In this document: one piece after another, positions 32,899 through 42,532 of the stretch
Position numbering within the stretch: position 1 is the first letter of the stretch
Layout of the letters: each line of letters opens with the position of its first letter
Source: Gaiellasilicea sp963802765
Lineage (GTDB): Bacteria > Actinomycetota > Thermoleophilia > Gaiellales > Gaiellaceae
Length of the DNA stretch: 64,000 bases
Direction: 5' to 3'
NCBI GenBank assembly: GCA_963802765.1
Contig: CAWDJZ010000007.1
Location: 248,001-312,000, forward strand
Translations under genes and position numbers: made by a program
Notes under the pieces: model-generated
What the model was told of the DNA's origin: nothing
What the model saw: the letters and a program-made list of their open reading frames with translations, nothing else
Databases searched by the model: none

Positions 32899-35767
32899 GT
32901 GAGCGCACACGATGTCGACGGGCTGAACGCCGGTTACGCCCGGCTCGTGCTCGAGGAGTACCTCGAGAACCCCGATGCCGTCCCGGCCGAGTGGCGAGAG
33001 CTGTTCGAGAGTGGGGGCAGCGAGCTCGTCGCGACCCATCCCGGCCTGCTGCGCCTCCTGGAGTCACTCGGAGGCAACGGCGCCCCGGCGCTCGATTCCG
33101 CCGCGGCCCAGGCCCCCGCGACGACTGTTGCCGAGCCTGTCCAGCCAACCACGCCTGCGGTGCCCGCGGCCCCGCCCGCCGAGGTCGACGAGACGCTGCT
33201 CGGCGCGGTCGCGGCCGCAATGGCGCTCGTCAAGGCGCATCGGACGCACGGCCACCTGGCGGCGCGACTCGACCCGCTCGGATCGGAACCGCTGGGCGAG
33301 CCCGCACTCGACGAGACCCGGCTCAGTCCGGCCTTGACCCCGGAGCTTCAGGCTCGCATCCCGGCGAGCTTGCTTCGCGTGGACGTCCCCGGCGAGACGC
33401 TTCGGGAGGCGCTGCCTGCGCTTCGCGACGTCTACTGCGGGACGATCGCGTACGAGATCGAGCACATCTCGGACCACGCCGAGCGTGTCTGGCTGCGCCA
33501 CGCGATCGAGTCCAATCGCTACCGCCAGGCGATGAGCCGTGAGGAGAAGCTCCGGCTGCTCGAGAGCGTCTCCCGCGCCGAGGGTTTCGAGCAGTACCTC
33601 CGCCGCGCGTTCCTCGGTCAGAAGCAGTTCTCGCTCGAAGGGCTGGACGTGATGGTTCCGATGCTCGACGAGGCGATCGACCTCGCCGCCGAGGCCGGCG
33701 CGCACGAGATCGTGATCGGGATGGCCCATCGCGGCCGCCTGAATGTGCTCGCGCATACGGTCGGGCGCTCCTACGAGGCGCTGCTGCGCGAGTTCGAAGG
33801 CGAGCGGACGATCGACGCTGTCGTCGTCACGGAGGAAGGCGGCACCGGGGACGTCAAGTACCACCTCACCGCCGCGGGGACGCGGGCGACCGACGCCGGC
33901 GAGGTCACGGTCACGATCGCGCCCAACCCGAGCCATTTGGAGGCGGTCGATCCGGTCATCGAGGGCTGGACCCGGGCGGAGCAGACGTCACGCTCCGGTG
34001 GCGAGGGCGTCCACGACCCCTCCGTGGCGCTCGCGATTCTGATTCACGGTGACGCGTCGTTCGCCGGCCAGGGGGTCGTAGCCGAGACATTGAACCTGTC
34101 GAACCTCGACGGCTATACGACGGGCGGCACGCTCCACCTGATCGCGAACAACCAGATCGGCTTCACGACCGACCCGAACGAGGGCCGGTCGACGCGCTAC
34201 TCGAGCGACCTAGCCAAGGGGTTCGACATCCCGATCATCCACGTCAACGCGGACGACCCGGAGGCGGCGATCGCCGCGATTCGGCTTGCACTGGCGTACC
34301 GGCAGGAGTTCGGGCACGACATCGTCGTCGACCTGATCGGGTACCGCCGCTTCGGGCACAACGAGCAGGACGAGGCGGCCTACACACAACCGCTGATGGT
34401 GCAGCAAATCGCGGAGCAGCCGACCGTGCGAGAGCTGTACGTCGCGCGGCTGGTGGAGGAGGGTGCCATCTCCGCCGAGGAGGCCGAGGCGCTCTTCACG
34501 ACAGTGCGAACCGAGCTGAAGGCGGCGCACGAGCGGCTCAAGGAGTCGATCGCGGCGCCGCGGCGGCCGAGGGAGGGCCGGATTCCGGCCGACACCGGCG
34601 TCGTCGTCGAGACGGCCGTGGCGGTCGACCGGCTGGAGGCGCTGAACGAGCAGCTGCTCCAGGTGCCCGAGGACTTCCAGCAGAACGAGAAGCTGATGAA
34701 GCAGCTCGAGCGGCGGCGGGAGCGGATGCGCGACGGCGGCATCGATTGGGGACAGGCCGAGGCGCTCGCTTTCGCTTCTCTACTGACGGAGGGCATCCCG
34801 ATCCGGCTGTCCGGCCAGGACACGGAGCGGGGCACGTTCTCGCACCGCCACGCCGTCCTGCACGACCAGCGCACGGGGGAGACCTACGCGCCGCTCCAGC
34901 ATCTTCCCGACGCCGGCGCATCGTTCGAGATCTACAACTCACCGCTGTCCGAGTACGCGTGCCTCGGCTTCGAGTACGGCTATGCGGCCGCTGCGCCCGA
35001 CGCGCTCGTGCTCTGGGAAGCCCAGTACGGCGACTTCGTCAACGGCGCCCAGATCGTGATCGACCAGTTCCTCGTCGCCGGCCTCTCGAAGTGGGGCGCG
35101 ACGTCACGTCTGACGCTCCTGCTCCCGCACGGCTACGAGGGCAACGGGCCGGAGCACTCGAGCGCGAAGCTCGAGCGGTTCCTGCAGCTCGCCGCGCAGG
35201 AGAACATTCGGGTCGCGAACTGCACGACCGCAGCCCAGTACTTCCACCTCCTGCGCCGCCAGGCGCTCGACGCGACCGCACGGCCGCTCGTCGTGATGAC
35301 GCCGAAGGGCCTGCTGCGGCTGAAGCAGGCAGCGTCGACGCTCGCCGACCTTTCCGAGGGCAGGTTCGAGCCGATTCTCGACGACCCGCGGGCGGATCAC
35401 AGCTGCAGTGACGAGGCTTGTGCTCTGCTCGGGCAAGCTCTTCTACGACATCGACGGGCACGAGGCCCGCGCCGCCGCGAGCTCGGTCGCCGTCGCGCGG
35501 CTGGAGCAGCTGTATCCGTTCCCGGTCGAGGCCGCAGGCGCGCTGACCGCCTCCTATCCCAATCTCGAGCAGCTCGTCTGGGCCCAGGAGGAGCCGCAGA
35601 ACATGGGGGCGTGGCGGACGATCCGCCATCGGCTCGAGGCTGCCGCTCCCGACGACCTCGAGCTGCACTACGTCGGTCGTCCGTGGCGCGCGAGCCCGAG
35701 CGAGGGCTACCCGACGGCGCACAGCGTCGAGCAAGACCGGATCGTCCGCGAGGCTCTGGGGCTCTAG
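32899..35767 (+). CDS. sucA: 2-oxoglutarate dehydrogenase E1 component (frame interrupted once)
   Basis: Thiamine-diphosphate enzyme of the TCA cycle decarboxylating 2-oxoglutarate, about 956 aa. It has the SucA N-terminal peptide (DVDGLNAGYARLVLEEYL), a Pro/Ala linker, then EIVIGMAHRGRLNVLAHTVG, ThDP/Mg-binding GDASFAGQGVVAETLNLS and IANNQIGFTT, and the transketolase domain (FEYGYAAAAPDALVLWEAQ). It lacks the fused acyltransferase domain of mycobacterial Kgd. After DDPRADHS near 35400 the frame breaks; the C-terminal domain continues one frame over as RLVLCSGKLFYDIDGHEAR to REALGL. Probably a sequence error, otherwise a recent null. Confidence 0.9.
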
Positions 35768-35773
35768 AAGGGA

Positions 35774-35941
35774 TTAGCGCGGCCGGCGGCGGGCGGCGAG
35801 AATCGCCGCGGCGGCCTTGGGGCCGTGCGTCCGCGCGGCATCGAGAACGCGTCTGCGTTGGGACGGGGGAAGCCGGCGCCACAGCTCGAAGGCCGTGATC
35901 GCGATGCCGATCGGGGTGGGACGGCGGAGCATGACGCCCAT
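35774..35941 (-). CDS. small basic protein, 55 aa
   Basis: From ATG 35941, starting MGVMLRRPTPIGIAITAFEL and continuing WRRLPPSQRRRVLDAARTHGPKAAAAILAARR. The WRRLPPxQR...HGP pattern looks like a conserved short protein of this actinobacterial group; no function is known. It converges with the E1 gene (6 bp apart) and diverges from the diguanylate cyclase. Confidence 0.6.
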   Translation of the reverse strand: MGVMLRRPTPIGIAITAFELWRRLPPSQRRRVLDAARTHGPKAAAAILAARRRPR

Positions 35942-36052
35942 GTTCCCATACCGACGCGTTCGTACGCCCCGAGCATCGGGCCTCATGTCGAGGTGCCATT
36001 CGTCCGATATGTCTCACCAAGGGGACGTCGCAGGAGGGCGGGGACGACAGGC

Positions 36053-37828
36053 ATGCTGCGGAGCTTCAAGTTCAAGCTGGTCGGCACGTTTCTGGCGCTG
36101 TCGGTGCTGCCGCTCGCCGCTGCCTTCTGGGGCTTCAGCGAGGTTGCCGAGCGTAGCGTCACGTCGAGCGCGGACGGCCGCCTGGAGGCAGGGCTCATCG
36201 CAGCGTTCGCCGCTTTCGAGCAGGAGCGGGACGATGCCGAGCGTGCCGCCGAGCGCCTCGGGCGGGACCGAGCGTTTCAGCTCGCGGTCGCACGTCGCGA
36301 TCGGGCCGCAATCGCGCCCCTGCTGCCGCGCACGCCCGCGCTCAGAGTCGCGCTGCCGGGCGGGGTGACGATCGGCCGGGTGCCCCGCCTGGCCGTAGAG
36401 ACGACCGTGTCCCTTGTCGGCCCGCGTGAACGCACCGCCACGATCGTTGCCGCCGTCCCGCTGACCGACGCGCTCGCGCGCGCCCTCCGTTCCCGCTCGG
36501 GGTTGGGGGCGCCGGACGAGCTGGTCATCCTCGGGCGGGACGGGTCGATCGAAGCGTCATCCGTGGCGGCTGCACGCGGCCCGGTCGAGCTCGTGCCCGG
36601 GCACGTTCACGAGTCGACCATCTCCGGAACGCGCTACCGGGTTCTCGGCACCACGCTCGCTGCGGCGAGCGGGCTCCAGCTCGCCGCGCTCACGCCGATT
36701 TCTGCGATCACGTCCGAGAAGCGGGAGCTGATCGACCGGCTCCTCGTCGGCCTCGTCGGCTCGCTGCTCCTGATCGCGACCGCCGCGTACATCGCCGGCC
36801 GGTCGATCACAGGCTCCCTCGGCCGCCTCGCGGAGGCCGCGAACTCGATCGCAGCGGGGCGCCTGCGCGAGCGCGTGCCCGTCAAGGGGCGGGACGAGTT
36901 CGCCGAGCTCGGCCAGGCGTTCAACACGATGGCCTCGCAGCTCGAGGCGCGAATGGTTGATCTCGAGGAGGAGCGCCGCCGCCTCCGTGAGGCAAACGCC
37001 CGTTTCGGCGACGCCCTCGCCGCGACGCTGGACCCGGAGCAGCTGCGCCGCGTGATCGTCGAGACCGCCGTCGAGGCCACCCATGCGGAAGGCGGCGTCG
37101 TGACCGCCGAGGACGGCTCGGCCGTCGAGACCGGTGACGTGCGCACGGACGCCGAGCGGCTCGACTTCGATCTCACGACGGGTCGCAGGAGCTTCGGCTG
37201 CCTCACGCTCTTTGGCGACGGATTCGACGCCGACCAACGCGTGATCGCCGGCGCGCTTGCGGCGCAAGCCGCCGTGGCGCTCGAGAACGCACGGCTGCAC
37301 CGCATCGTCGAGCGGCAGGCGCTCGTCGACGGGCTGACGGGTCTCGCGAACCGGCGGCAGGCCGATGCCACTCTGGCGAGCGAGCTCGCACGGGCCGAGC
37401 GGCTGGGCGGGCCGGTGGGCCTGATCCTGGCCGACCTCGACGACTTCAAGGCCGTCAACGACCTGCACGGGCACCCGACGGGCGACACCGTCCTGCGCGA
37501 CTTCGCTCAGACGGTGCTGGAGACGGTCCGCGAGATCGACACGGCCGCCCGCTGGGGCGGCGAGGAGTTCGCTGTGGTTCTGCCCGGAACCGACCTCGAG
37601 GGCGCGGCCCACCTCGCCGAGCGTGTGCGCCGTGCGCTCGACCGCCGCGAGATCGTCTCCGCGGACGGCGTGCGCGTTCCCGTGACCGCGAGCTTCGGGG
37701 TTACGGCGTCGGGGCTCTCGACGACAATGTCGGAGCTCGTCGACGAGGCCGACGAGGCGCTCTACCGGGCCAAGCGCGCCGGCAAGAATCGCGTGTACGC
37801 CGGGATGGAAGAGATCTCGCGACTCTAG
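36053..37828 (+). CDS. membrane diguanylate cyclase (HAMP-GAF-GGDEF)
   Basis: The 591-aa protein makes cyclic di-GMP. It has a first membrane helix at residues 9-26 (VGTFLALSVLPLAAAFWGF), a periplasmic sensor region to about 222, a second helix (LLVGLVGSLLLIATAAYIAG), HAMP (LAEAANSIAAGRLRERVP), a GAF-like segment and a C-terminal GGDEF domain. The active site is GGEEF at 502-506; an RxxD inhibitory site (REID, 493-496) lies five residues before it, so product inhibition is expected. No EAL domain. Start taken at ATG 36053, just before the first helix. Confidence 0.9.
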   Translation: MLRSFKFKLVGTFLALSVLPLAAAFWGFSEVAERSVTSSADGRLEAGLIAAFAAFEQERDDAERAAERLGRDRAFQLAVARRDRAAIAPLLPRTPALRVALPGGVTIGRVPRLAVETTVSLVGPRERTATIVAAVPLTDALARALRSRSGLGAPDELVILGRDGSIEASSVAAARGPVELVPGHVHESTISGTRYRVLGTTLAAASGLQLAALTPISAITSEKRELIDRLLVGLVGSLLLIATAAYIAGRSITGSLGRLAEAANSIAAGRLRERVPVKGRDEFAELGQAFNTMASQLEARMVDLEEERRRLREANARFGDALAATLDPEQLRRVIVETAVEATHAEGGVVTAEDGSAVETGDVRTDAERLDFDLTTGRRSFGCLTLFGDGFDADQRVIAGALAAQAAVALENARLHRIVERQALVDGLTGLANRRQADATLASELARAERLGGPVGLILADLDDFKAVNDLHGHPTGDTVLRDFAQTVLETVREIDTAARWGGEEFAVVLPGTDLEGAAHLAERVRRALDRREIVSADGVRVPVTASFGVTASGLSTTMSELVDEADEALYRAKRAGKNRVYAGMEEISRL

Positions 37829-37926
37829 TTACAAACTCGTCGCAAGCGGGGAAGGATTCTCCGTCTGCTGCGCTACAATCCGGCGTTTGCACGACCGACC
37901 CTGTCCCCGCCTTCGGAGGCCCCCTG

Positions 37927-38247
37927 TTGCCGGTTGAAACTCCTTCGCTGTTCGCACGTGTTATCCAGGATCACCTCGAGCTGAAGCGGCGCAATGCCGA
38001 CCTCGAGCAGGACATGCCGATCGACGGCTATCGCCACGACGATCCGTTCGACAACCACCCCCTGTTCAAGACCGAGGAGCAGGCCCGCCTCGAGGAGACG
38101 ATGGACGGCGACGAGCCGGCGATCTCGATCGAGACGGCGATGCTGGCCTGGCCCGGTGAGGAGTCCGTCGAGGATTACGCGACCCAGACCGCGAGCGAGG
38201 ACAGCGGTCTCTGGAGTAAGTCCCGCGACTTCGACTGGGGCGACTAG
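37927..38247 (+). CDS. small acidic protein of unknown function, 106 aa
   Basis: TTG start with GGAGG at 37915-37919, 7 nt upstream, and a TACAAT -10-like box at 37873-37878. The protein is very acidic (LEQDMPIDGYRHDDPFDNHPL; EESVEDYATQTASEDSGLW) with no membrane or Cys motif and no recognised family. It ends tail-to-tail with the glycosylase gene, sharing the CTAG of both stops. Confidence 0.6.
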   Translation: MPVETPSLFARVIQDHLELKRRNADLEQDMPIDGYRHDDPFDNHPLFKTEEQARLEETMDGDEPAISIETAMLAWPGEESVEDYATQTASEDSGLWSKSRDFDWGD

Positions 38248-38870
38248 ACCGACAGCAATTTCGCGGCGGCCTTGAGGTCGTCGACGAAGAGCGCCCGCTC
38301 GCGCCGGCGCGAATCCTCGTCCGGTGCGCGCAGGATCGACGACGGGTGGACCGTCGCCAGCGCGGCCGGGGCGAGCTCGGTCTCGAGCAGCCGGCCACGG
38401 TCACGGGTCACCCGGACCTGACGCCCCAGGAGCGCCTGCGCCGCAGTTGCGCCGAGGCAGACGAGAACGTCTGGCTGCACGACGGCCAGCTCCCCGTCCA
38501 GCCACGGTCGGCAGGCCGCGATCTCGCTCCAGTTCGGTTTCTGGTGGATGCGCCGCTTTCCGCGCGGCTCCCACTTGAAGTGCTTGACCACGTTCGTGAC
38601 ATAGGCGTCCGCGCGGTCGATGCCGGCCTCCGCGAGCGCTTCGTCGAGGAGTCGCCCCGCCGGACCGACGAAGGGCCGTCCGGCGAGGTCCTCACGGTCG
38701 CCGGGCTGCTCGCCGACGAGAAACAGCCGAGCGCGCTTCAGACCCTCGCCGAAGACGGTCTGCGTGCCCGTCCGCCAGAGCGGGCAGGCGGTGCAGTCTC
38801 GCGCGGCCTCGCGTAGACCGGCGAGCGACAGGCGTGCCGGGAGAAGCGCGGCTGCCGTACCGGACGACAT
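38244..38870 (-). CDS. UdgX-type uracil-DNA glycosylase
   Basis: The 208-aa family-4-like uracil-DNA glycosylase has features of UdgX: motif A GEQPGDREDL (residues 53-62) and the special loop KRRIHQKPN with His109. In mycobacterial UdgX the equivalent His forms a covalent bond with the deoxyribose at the uracil site. Four Cys (26, 29, 120, 138) can hold a [4Fe-4S] cluster. Motif HPSSILRAP is near the C-terminus. The product should bind uracil in DNA irreversibly and mark it. It lies 28 bp downstream of the ABC exporter genes on the same strand. Confidence 0.88.
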   Translation of the reverse strand: MSSGTAAALLPARLSLAGLREAARDCTACPLWRTGTQTVFGEGLKRARLFLVGEQPGDREDLAGRPFVGPAGRLLDEALAEAGIDRADAYVTNVVKHFKWEPRGKRRIHQKPNWSEIAACRPWLDGELAVVQPDVLVCLGATAAQALLGRQVRVTRDRGRLLETELAPAALATVHPSSILRAPDEDSRRRERALFVDDLKAAAKLLSV

Positions 38871-38898
38871 GCGGTCGTCCTACCCAGGCGGGCGACCC

Positions 38899-40569
38899 TT
38901 ATGCCGCCGGCAGCGTGTCGGCGACGAAGGTGTGCGCCAGGCGGCGGAACGGACCCGCCTGCGCCATCAGCTCTCGCTCGGAGCCGCGTTGCACGATCCG
39001 GCCGTGCTCGAGCACGAGGATCTCGTCCGCGCGTCGGACCGTGGCCAGGCGGTGCGCGATGATGATCGACGTCCGGCCCGCGAGCAGGCGGTCGAAGGCC
39101 CGTTCGATCACGATCTCGGTCGGCCGGTCGATGTTCGACGTGGCCTCGTCGAGGATGAGGATGCGGGGGTCGGCAAGCAGGGCTCGGGCGATCGAGATCA
39201 GCTGCCGCTCGCCGGCGGAGAGGCCGGCGCCGCCCTCGCGCACGACGTGGTCGAGACCGCGGTCGAGCCGGGCGGCGACGCGGTCGACGCCGACGGCGGC
39301 GGCCGTCGTGCGCACTTCCTCGTCGGAGGCGTCCGGCTTCCCGAAGCGGATGTTGTCGGCGATCGTGCCGCTGAACAGGAACGGATCCTGGAGAACGACG
39401 CCGAGCTGGCGCCGGTAGCCGACGAGCTCGACGTCGCGCAGGTCGGTGCCGTCGACGCGCACGGCACCTTCGTCCGGGTCGTAGAAGCGGGCGATCAGCT
39501 TCGCCGTCGTCGACTTGCCGCCGCCGGACTCCCCGACCAGCGCGATGCAGCCGCCGGCGGGCACCGAGAGCTCGATCTCGTGCAGAACCGGCTCGGCGCC
39601 GTAGGCGAAGGTGACGCGATCGAGCTCGAGGCGGCCGTCGATCCGCCCGATTCGCTCCGCCCCCGGCTTGTCGGCGACGTCGATCTCGGCGTCGAGCACG
39701 GAGCTGATCTTGTCCATCGCCGCGCTGGCGGCCTGCACCTGCCCGTAGAGCTCCGACAGCTCCTGGAGCGGCTGGAAGACGAGCGCGAGCAGCCCGACCG
39801 CCGCGATCAGCGTCCCGACCTCGAGCGAGCCGGCATCGATCAGCATGGCGCCCGCGAAGAGGACGGACACGGTCGCGATCGCCCCGAGCAGCTCGATCGC
39901 GGGGAAGAAGACGGAGTAGATCTTCTGGACGCGGACGTTGGCGAGCCGGTTGTCCTCGTTCAGGCTGTCGAACTCGGCCTGGAAGGCCCGCTCGCGGTTG
40001 AACGCCTGGATCACGGCCATGCCGGCCACGGACTCGGCGAGCTGCGCCGTCACGATCGCGATCCGGGTTCGCACCTCGGAGGCGGCGACGTGGGAGACGC
40101 GGTGGAACCAGCGGGTGAGGAGGATCCCCGGCGGGACCACGCACAGTGCGACGAGCCCGAGCCGCCAGTCGAGCAGGAAGAGACCCGCGATCGCGGCCAC
40201 GAACGTCAGTGAGTTGACGACGAGCGTGGTCACGCCCTGGTTGAGCACGTCGGAGAGCGCGTCGACGTCGCTCGTCAGGCGCGAGATGATCCAGCCCGCC
40301 TTCTGCTGCGAGAAGTAGCGGAGCGACAGCGAGGTCAGATGCTGGAAGAGGTCGCGGCGCAGCTCGAGCACGATCCGCTGGCCGATGCTCGCGAGCCCGC
40401 GCCAGGCGATCGTTCCCAGGGCCCACGCGGCGGCGTTGACCGCGACGTAGCCGATCACGGCGAGCGTCAGCCGACGCTCGTCGGCGGCCTCGATGCCGTT
40501 GTCGATCGCGTCCTCGACCAGGTGCCAGCCGACGACGGGCGCGGCGGCCGAGAGCGACGCGACGAGCAC
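38899..40569 (-). CDS. ABC exporter subunit with canonical ATPase site
   Basis: The 556-aa half-transporter has six membrane helices in residues 1-270, then an ATPase domain with Walker A GESGGGKSTTAK, signature LSAGERQLISIARALL and Walker B plus catalytic Glu in RILILDEATSNID. It pairs with the next upstream gene as a heterodimeric multidrug/lipid-type exporter. GTG 40569 is the first usual start, but family-like sequence (LSRLLPYALERKGQLAG) continues about 18 codons upstream, directly after the partner's stop. The true start may be non-canonical or hidden by an indel. Confidence 0.88.
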   Translation of the reverse strand: MLVASLSAAAPVVGWHLVEDAIDNGIEAADERRLTLAVIGYVAVNAAAWALGTIAWRGLASIGQRIVLELRRDLFQHLTSLSLRYFSQQKAGWIISRLTSDVDALSDVLNQGVTTLVVNSLTFVAAIAGLFLLDWRLGLVALCVVPPGILLTRWFHRVSHVAASEVRTRIAIVTAQLAESVAGMAVIQAFNRERAFQAEFDSLNEDNRLANVRVQKIYSVFFPAIELLGAIATVSVLFAGAMLIDAGSLEVGTLIAAVGLLALVFQPLQELSELYGQVQAASAAMDKISSVLDAEIDVADKPGAERIGRIDGRLELDRVTFAYGAEPVLHEIELSVPAGGCIALVGESGGGKSTTAKLIARFYDPDEGAVRVDGTDLRDVELVGYRRQLGVVLQDPFLFSGTIADNIRFGKPDASDEEVRTTAAAVGVDRVAARLDRGLDHVVREGGAGLSAGERQLISIARALLADPRILILDEATSNIDRPTEIVIERAFDRLLAGRTSIIIAHRLATVRRADEILVLEHGRIVQRGSERELMAQAGPFRRLAHTFVADTLPAA

Positions 40570-40638
40570 GATCCCCGCCAGCTGGCCCTTCCGCTCGAGC
40601 GCGTACGGGAGCAGCCGCGAGAGGCCGGTGTGCCGAGG

Positions 40639-42469
40639 CTACGCGGCAACGGACTCGTCTCCGAAGAGCGCCGTGAAGAGGCCGCCCGCGGCGAGCAGCG
40701 CAGCCGGCCGGCCCTGCTCGGCCACACGCCCGTCCTCGAGCACGATCGCGCGGTCGGAGACGCCGATCGTGGAAAGACGCTGGGTCGCGACGAGCACGGT
40801 GCGGCCGGCGACGGCGGGGCGGAGGTTCTCGACGAGCAGGCGCTCCGTCTCCGTGTCGACCGCGGACATCGGGTCGTCGAGGACGAGCACGCGCGCACCC
40901 GCAAGAAGGGCACGGGCGAGTGCGACACGCTGCCGCTGTCCGCCCAGAGAGGTTGACGCCGCGCTCCCCGATCAGCGTGTCGTAACCGTCGGGGAGGTCG
41001 TCGACGAACGACGAGACGCCGGCGGCGTCGCAGGCGGCGAGCACCTCTTCCCAGGAGGAGTCGGGACGTGCCGAGAGCAGGTTCTCGCGCAGGAGCACGG
41101 AGAAGAGAACGGGCTTCTGGGTCACGATCGCAACCGCGGCGCGAAGGTCGGCCACCGGCACGTCGCGCGTGTCGACGCCGCCGACGAGCACCCGGCCCGC
41201 GGTCGGGTCGTAGAAGCGCGGCAGCAGGTTGAGGAGTGTCGTCTTGCCCGAGCCGGTCGGCCCGCAGACGGCGACGATCTCGCCCGGCTCGACCGTGAGG
41301 TCGACGCCGCGCAGCACCTCGGCGCCCGTCCCGTAGGAGAAGTGGACGTCCTCGAAGCCGACCCGCAGCGGGCCGTCCGGAAGCTGCCGCGGGTCGGCGG
41401 GCTCGGGCAACGGCCGGATCCCCTCGAGCCACGCGAAGCTGCGTCCCGCCGAGGCGACCGCACGCTGGCCGAGGTTGATGATCCAGCCGAGCGCCTCGAG
41501 CGGCCACACCAGCTGCAGCAACAGGCTGACGAAGAGCATGAACTGGCCGATCGTGAGCTCGCCCGCGATCACATCCCGGCCGCCGAGGAGGAGCACGGCC
41601 GCGATCCCGAGCGTCGGCAGGAAGAGCAGGCCGGGGAGGTAGTGGGCCTCGACGCTTGCCTGCCGCATCGTCTCGTGTCTCACCGCTTCGGCCCGGCCGA
41701 GGAAGCGGGTGCGCACGTCCTCCTCGCGGCCGAACGCCTGCACCATCTCGATCCCGACGACCGCCTCGTCGGTCGCCTCGGTCAGATGGCCCTTCTTCGC
41801 CTGGACGAGTCGCGAGATCGGGAAGAGCCGGTGCGCGAACCAGTAGGTGAGGATCGCGATCGCCGGCATCGCGAGCGCCGAGAAGAACGCCAGCCGCGCG
41901 TTCACGCTGACGAGCACGATCGCCGCCGCGACGATCATCATCGCGCTCTGGACGCCCTGGACGACGCCCCAGCCGATGAAGTAGCGGACCGGGTAGATGT
42001 CGTTCGTCGCCCGCGAGATCACCTCGCCGGTCGCGTGCCGGTCGAAGAATTCACGCGGGTACGTGAGATAGGCGTGGTAGAGCATCCCGCGGAGGCGTGC
42101 CTCAACCGCGATCCCGACGCGTGCGGTGGCGAACCGGCGCGAGAAGTTGACGGCGAACCGCAGCACCGCGAGCAGGAGGATCGCGCCGAGGTACGGCAGC
42201 AGCAAGTGGTCGTCGTCCCCGACGACCGCGTCGTCGACCACCCGCGAGATCAGGATCGGGATCGTGATCGAGAGCGCCGTGAAAGCAAGCGCGAAGGCGA
42301 GCCCGATTCCGACCAGCCGTCGCTGCTCCCACCAGAAGGGGACGAGCCGAAGCAAGGTCGGGCGTAGCCCGAGATCAGGAGGATCGACGTGCTCCACAGG
42401 AGTCTCGAAGCTACCAGCGCCGGCCCTCGATCCCGCTCGGGAATTGGGCTTAGGACCCCGCGACATCAT
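40639..42469 (-). CDS. ABC exporter subunit with degenerate ATPase site (frame interrupted once)
   Basis: Half-transporter of about 610 aa with six helices (e.g. LVGIGLAFALAFTALSITIPIL) and an ATPase domain with Walker A GPTGSGKTTLLN. The frame breaks at 40943-40945: dropping one base from the CCC run restores the signature LSGGQRQRVALARALLAG and Walker B VLVLDDPMSAVD. The catalytic Glu is replaced by Asp, the usual non-hydrolysing site of heterodimeric exporters. Start candidates are ATG 42469 and 42466 and GTG 42478; ATG 42469 fits the promoter. Confidence 0.85.
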
Positions 42470-42497
42470 TGCGACCACGTAGGGATGTCAGAGTGAC

Positions 42498-42526
42498 TTG
42501 ACAAGACATCACAATGATGTCATAGT
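42498..42526 (+). promoter_or_regulatory. promoter of the RHH/DUF4097 operon, overlapping the divergent ABC promoter
   Basis: TTGACA (42498-42503), 17 bp, CATAGT (42521-42526), then the ATG at 42533: near-consensus sigma-70 promoter with no leader. The -35 lies in the palindromic CTTGACAAG, whose other strand reads TTGTCA and can serve as -35 for the ABC genes (17 bp to TACGTG, 6 bp to ATG 42469). The two promoters are therefore back to back and mutually exclusive. Confidence 0.6.
42505..42521. promoter_or_regulatory. operator-like inverted repeat in the promoter spacer
   Basis: GACATCA-CAA-TGATGTC is a perfect 7-bp inverted repeat with 3-bp spacer, between the -35 and -10 of the rightward promoter. 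Extra half-sites GACATCA (42462-42468) and GGATGTC (42483-42489) lie on the ABC side. The RHH protein encoded immediately downstream is the likely binder. Confidence 0.6.
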
Positions 42527-42532
42527 GCCGCC

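Noticed and set aside
32607..33542. Small membrane protein reading on into the E1 gene
   Set aside because: The extra about 220 codons are an Arg/Pro/Ala shadow of sucA; the gene should end near 32877.
38738..42478. Giant minus-strand frame that looks like an ABC fusion of over 1200 aa
   Set aside because: After 40945 the frame is a shadow; the true continuation and partner subunit lie in other frames, so this is a frameshift effect and not a fusion.
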